Shown here: positions 61,296 to 64,000 of the stretch, piece by piece
Position numbering within the stretch: the stretch's first letter is position 1
How the letters are laid out: each line of letters starts with the position of its first letter
From: Culex pipiens pallens
Lineage: Eukaryota > Arthropoda > Insecta > Diptera > Culicidae
Assembly (NCBI RefSeq): GCF_016801865.2
Contig: NC_068938.1
Location: forward strand, 214,207,611 to 214,271,610
Length of the DNA stretch: 64,000 nt
Direction of reading: 5' to 3'
Made by a program: the position numbers and the translations under genes
The notes under the pieces: model-generated
Told to the model about the DNA's origin: nothing
The model's input: only the letters and a program-made list of their open reading frames with translations
Database searches by the model: none

Positions 61296-62280
61296 TAAAT
61301 ACTAAAATACTAAAATACTAAAATACTAATATACTAAAATACTAAAATACTAAAATACTAAAATACTAAAATACTAAAATACTAAAATACTAAAATACTA
61401 AAATACTAAAATACTAAAATACTAAAATACTAAAATACTAAAATACTAAAATACTAAAATACTAAAATACTAAAATACTAAAATACTAAAATACTAAAAT
61501 ACTAAAATACTACAATACTAAAATACTAAAATACTAAAATACTAAAATACTAAAATACTAAAATACTAAAATACTAAAATACTAAAATACTAAAATACTA
61601 AAATACTAAAATACTAAAATACTAAAATACTAAAATACTAAAATACTAAAATACTAAAATACTAAAATACTAAAATACTAAAATACTAAAATACTAAAAT
61701 ACTAAAATACTAAAATACTAAAATACTAAAATACTAAAATACTAAAATACTAAAATACTAAAATACTAAAATACTAAAATACTAAAATACTAAAATACTA
61801 AAATACTAAAATACTAAAATACTAAAATACTAAAATACTAAAATACTAAAATACTAAAATACTAAAATACTAAAATACTAAAATACTAAAATACTAAAAT
61901 ACTAAAATACTAAAATACTAAAATACTAAAATACTAAAATACTAAAATACTAAAATACTAAAATACTAAAATACTAAAATACTAAAATACTAAAATACTA
62001 AAATACTAAAATTCTAAAATACTAAAATACTAAAATACTAAAATACTAAAATACTAAAATACTAAAATACTAAAATACTAAAATACTAAAATACTAAAAT
62101 ACTAAAATACTAAAATACTAAAATACTAAAATACTAAAATACTAAAATACTAAAATACTAAAATACTAAAATACTAAAATACTAAAATACTAAAATACTA
62201 AAATACTAAAATACTAAAATACTAAAATACTAAAATACTAAAATACTAAAATACTAAAATACCAAAATACTAAAATACTA
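61296..62280. repeat. 8-bp array (ACTAAAAT)n
   Basis: About 123 units, nearly identical throughout. Single-base variants are visible near 61326, 61512, 62011 and 62262. It is AT-rich with one C per unit. The period is not a multiple of three and stops occur in every frame, so it gives no long open frames. Confidence 0.98.
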
Positions 62281-64000
62281 CACATATAAAATTCCAAATT
62301 AAAATCATTCACTTGGAAATAACTCGTCGTCTTCATCAATTCAACACCCAATTCCTCTTTAATAGGGTTCATGCTTTAAAGGCCACCACCAGCATGTGGG
62401 ACCGCAGCCAGGAATTTTAATTTCAGCAATTTTCATAATCTTCCATCTGCAAGCCCTAGAGCCCAACGCTAGAAGCTATGGAGAACCCCTCTCTCATACT
62501 AGGATGATGATGATGATGGGAATCGTTCTCACTCCAAAAAACGACGACCCAGACCTCTCGATTGCGATTGTTATGGTCTTTTTCCCAGCGCACTGTATGC
62601 AAACAAGGCTTATCATCTGCTCTCCTCTCTCACTAAGCTACGATATGGCTGCTGGTGCAAGCTTCACCAGGATTTAACCCTCGATTAACAATGATTTTGA
62701 GAATCGAGTTTTAGACGTAGAATATGAAACAAGTAGGAAGTTTGAAAACTGTTTGCTGAAAAAAAATCACTGCAAAAACAAAGAAGCCAAGGGTTAAATC
62801 AACGTCATAACTTCCGAAGAGCATGAGCTTCAGTGCAATCACCGTGTCTTCTTCATGAATGCAACAGCGGACATGGCAGAGCCCTGAAAAGAAGGCTTAT
62901 CTTCCGGCAGCGGTACATTCCGGGTACACCTCGGTTCAACCAAGGTCGGTTAGCCTCGGGGGCCATGGCAGATTTTCCCAACCTCAGGTTCCCCCTTTCC
63001 CCACAACGATTCTTTTTTGCTCCGGGCTGAAGAATGGGAACAAGCCCTAAAGCATATCGCTATTAGTGTTATCTAGCGCTCATCACAATCCTTTGCCGTC
63101 GTTCGACATGGAGACTTGAAGCTTGCAACATTACGGTGATGCACCGGAAGCTGCAAACTAACCCTTGAGCTTATTTTGCTTTCAAACGGAATTTATAAAC
63201 CGTTTTTTGATTGAGCAAAAACGTATCACTTCTAGAGTTGAGCAAACAGAGGCCTGATTCAACTATTCATTTAATCCGACAACAAAACAACTTCAAAAAG
63301 CTCAAAGTCCCAAATCAACTAAAACGTGTTGAAAATTTAGCTTCCACACGTGGAGCACTACTCCCAACAGACTGGGACTCGTGGGGAGGCTCGTGCAATC
63401 AGAGTCGCGATTGTGTGAGGCAGCAACCAGCGATGATGGCGATGATGATTGGGGAGTTCATTTCGCGAGGGCATGCGGCATCATCAGCGATTATTATTTG
63501 TCTATTTGCGGCATCGAAATTGGTTCAGTTCCGCGGGGTGCACACGCGCAAATTGAGTGCTTGTTGTTTTGGGGGTTTATTCCAAGTTTGATGAATGAAC
63601 ATGAAAATCATAATTGCCAAAAATTGGAAAAGGAATATTTCAAATTTTTAACGACGATAACAAAAAAAACTTTAATAGTAGTTTATGCAACAAGTTGAGA
63701 AATGTTCTGAACAAAATTGATTTTCTAGTGAAACTTTTGTGACCCTATTTAGTTTGGCGTTCGTGTGTTTGATTAACGCAAATACCAATTTATTTACTTT
63801 TTTATTGTTCAACTTTTTTAGAATCTAGAACGCTCATTTAAAATGTAGTATATTTGGCACATTAACCACTTTTGCTATTAATATAATAAGCGCAAGCTCC
63901 ACAATCCGGCGAAAATTTATAATTATAAAAGTAATTTTTTTTTGAAAAGCTTGTCTGCAAATAAAAAAAAACGATAAAAAAAGAAAAATCAACTGCACCT
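62281..64000. other. Noncoding DNA, no gene recognised
   Basis: Balanced composition to about 63600, then AT-rich. Short GATGAT runs occur near 62503. Frames at 62833-63050 and 63211-63698 overlap in different registers and show no domain. Confidence 0.4.

Overview
The window is 64 kb of AT-rich, gene-poor eukaryotic DNA, most likely from a mosquito (Culicidae, probably Culex). The pointers are a gag-only Jockey-type retroelement that matches what I recall of CM-gag from Culex pipiens, a coiled-coil-ORF1 LINE with an intact endonuclease-reverse transcriptase, many small DNA transposons with hAT-, TA- and TTAA-type target sites, and a tRNA-derived SINE. The species is inferred, not shown.

No complete host gene is recognisable. 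The best host-gene candidate is a repeat-free block at about 21.06-22.82 kb: a pyrimidine-rich upstream part, then about 1.3 kb resembling a dipteran 5' untranslated exon, ending ATG|GTGAGT with an in-frame TAA directly before the ATG. If real, the following tens of kb could be a giant first intron. The longest open frames outside the retroelements are low-complexity translations of tandem repeats and should not be read as proteins.

Layout: 0-3.8 kb noncoding with two 27-bp hairpin repeats; 3.8-5.5 kb a hAT-type element (TSD GTGAAAAC) carrying a second hAT-type element (TSD CTATAATG), with an uninterrupted relative at 35.2-35.7 kb; 7.05-7.96 kb a large foldback; 11.94-12.90 kb a TA-flanked foldback; 14.25-14.39 kb a small foldback MITE; 18.64-20.33 kb the gag-only element with a 15-bp TSD and a frame break at an A-AAA-AAG heptamer; 23.57 to about 28.25 kb the LINE on the minus strand with both ORFs open; 30.98-31.90 kb a hexamer array; 34.36-35.20, 36.24-37.45 and 49.34-51.25 kb long foldbacks, the last two being diverged copies of one family; 39.40-41.46 kb a tandem array of 115-150 bp units that reverses orientation and carries a TTAA-flanked insertion; 43.43-45.13 kb a repeat present twice; 53.94-56.40 and 59.29-60.15 kb related 9-bp arrays; 60.15-60.43 kb a tRNA-derived SINE sitting inside a 9-bp array; 61.30-62.28 kb an 8-bp array.

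The recurring theme is inverted symmetry at every scale: short hairpins, MITEs, kilobase foldbacks, and whole tandem arrays facing each other. Several autonomous and non-autonomous mobile elements have left clear footprints. The gag-only element and the SINE would both need enzymes supplied in trans; the LINE encodes such enzymes, but I cannot show it serves either of them.
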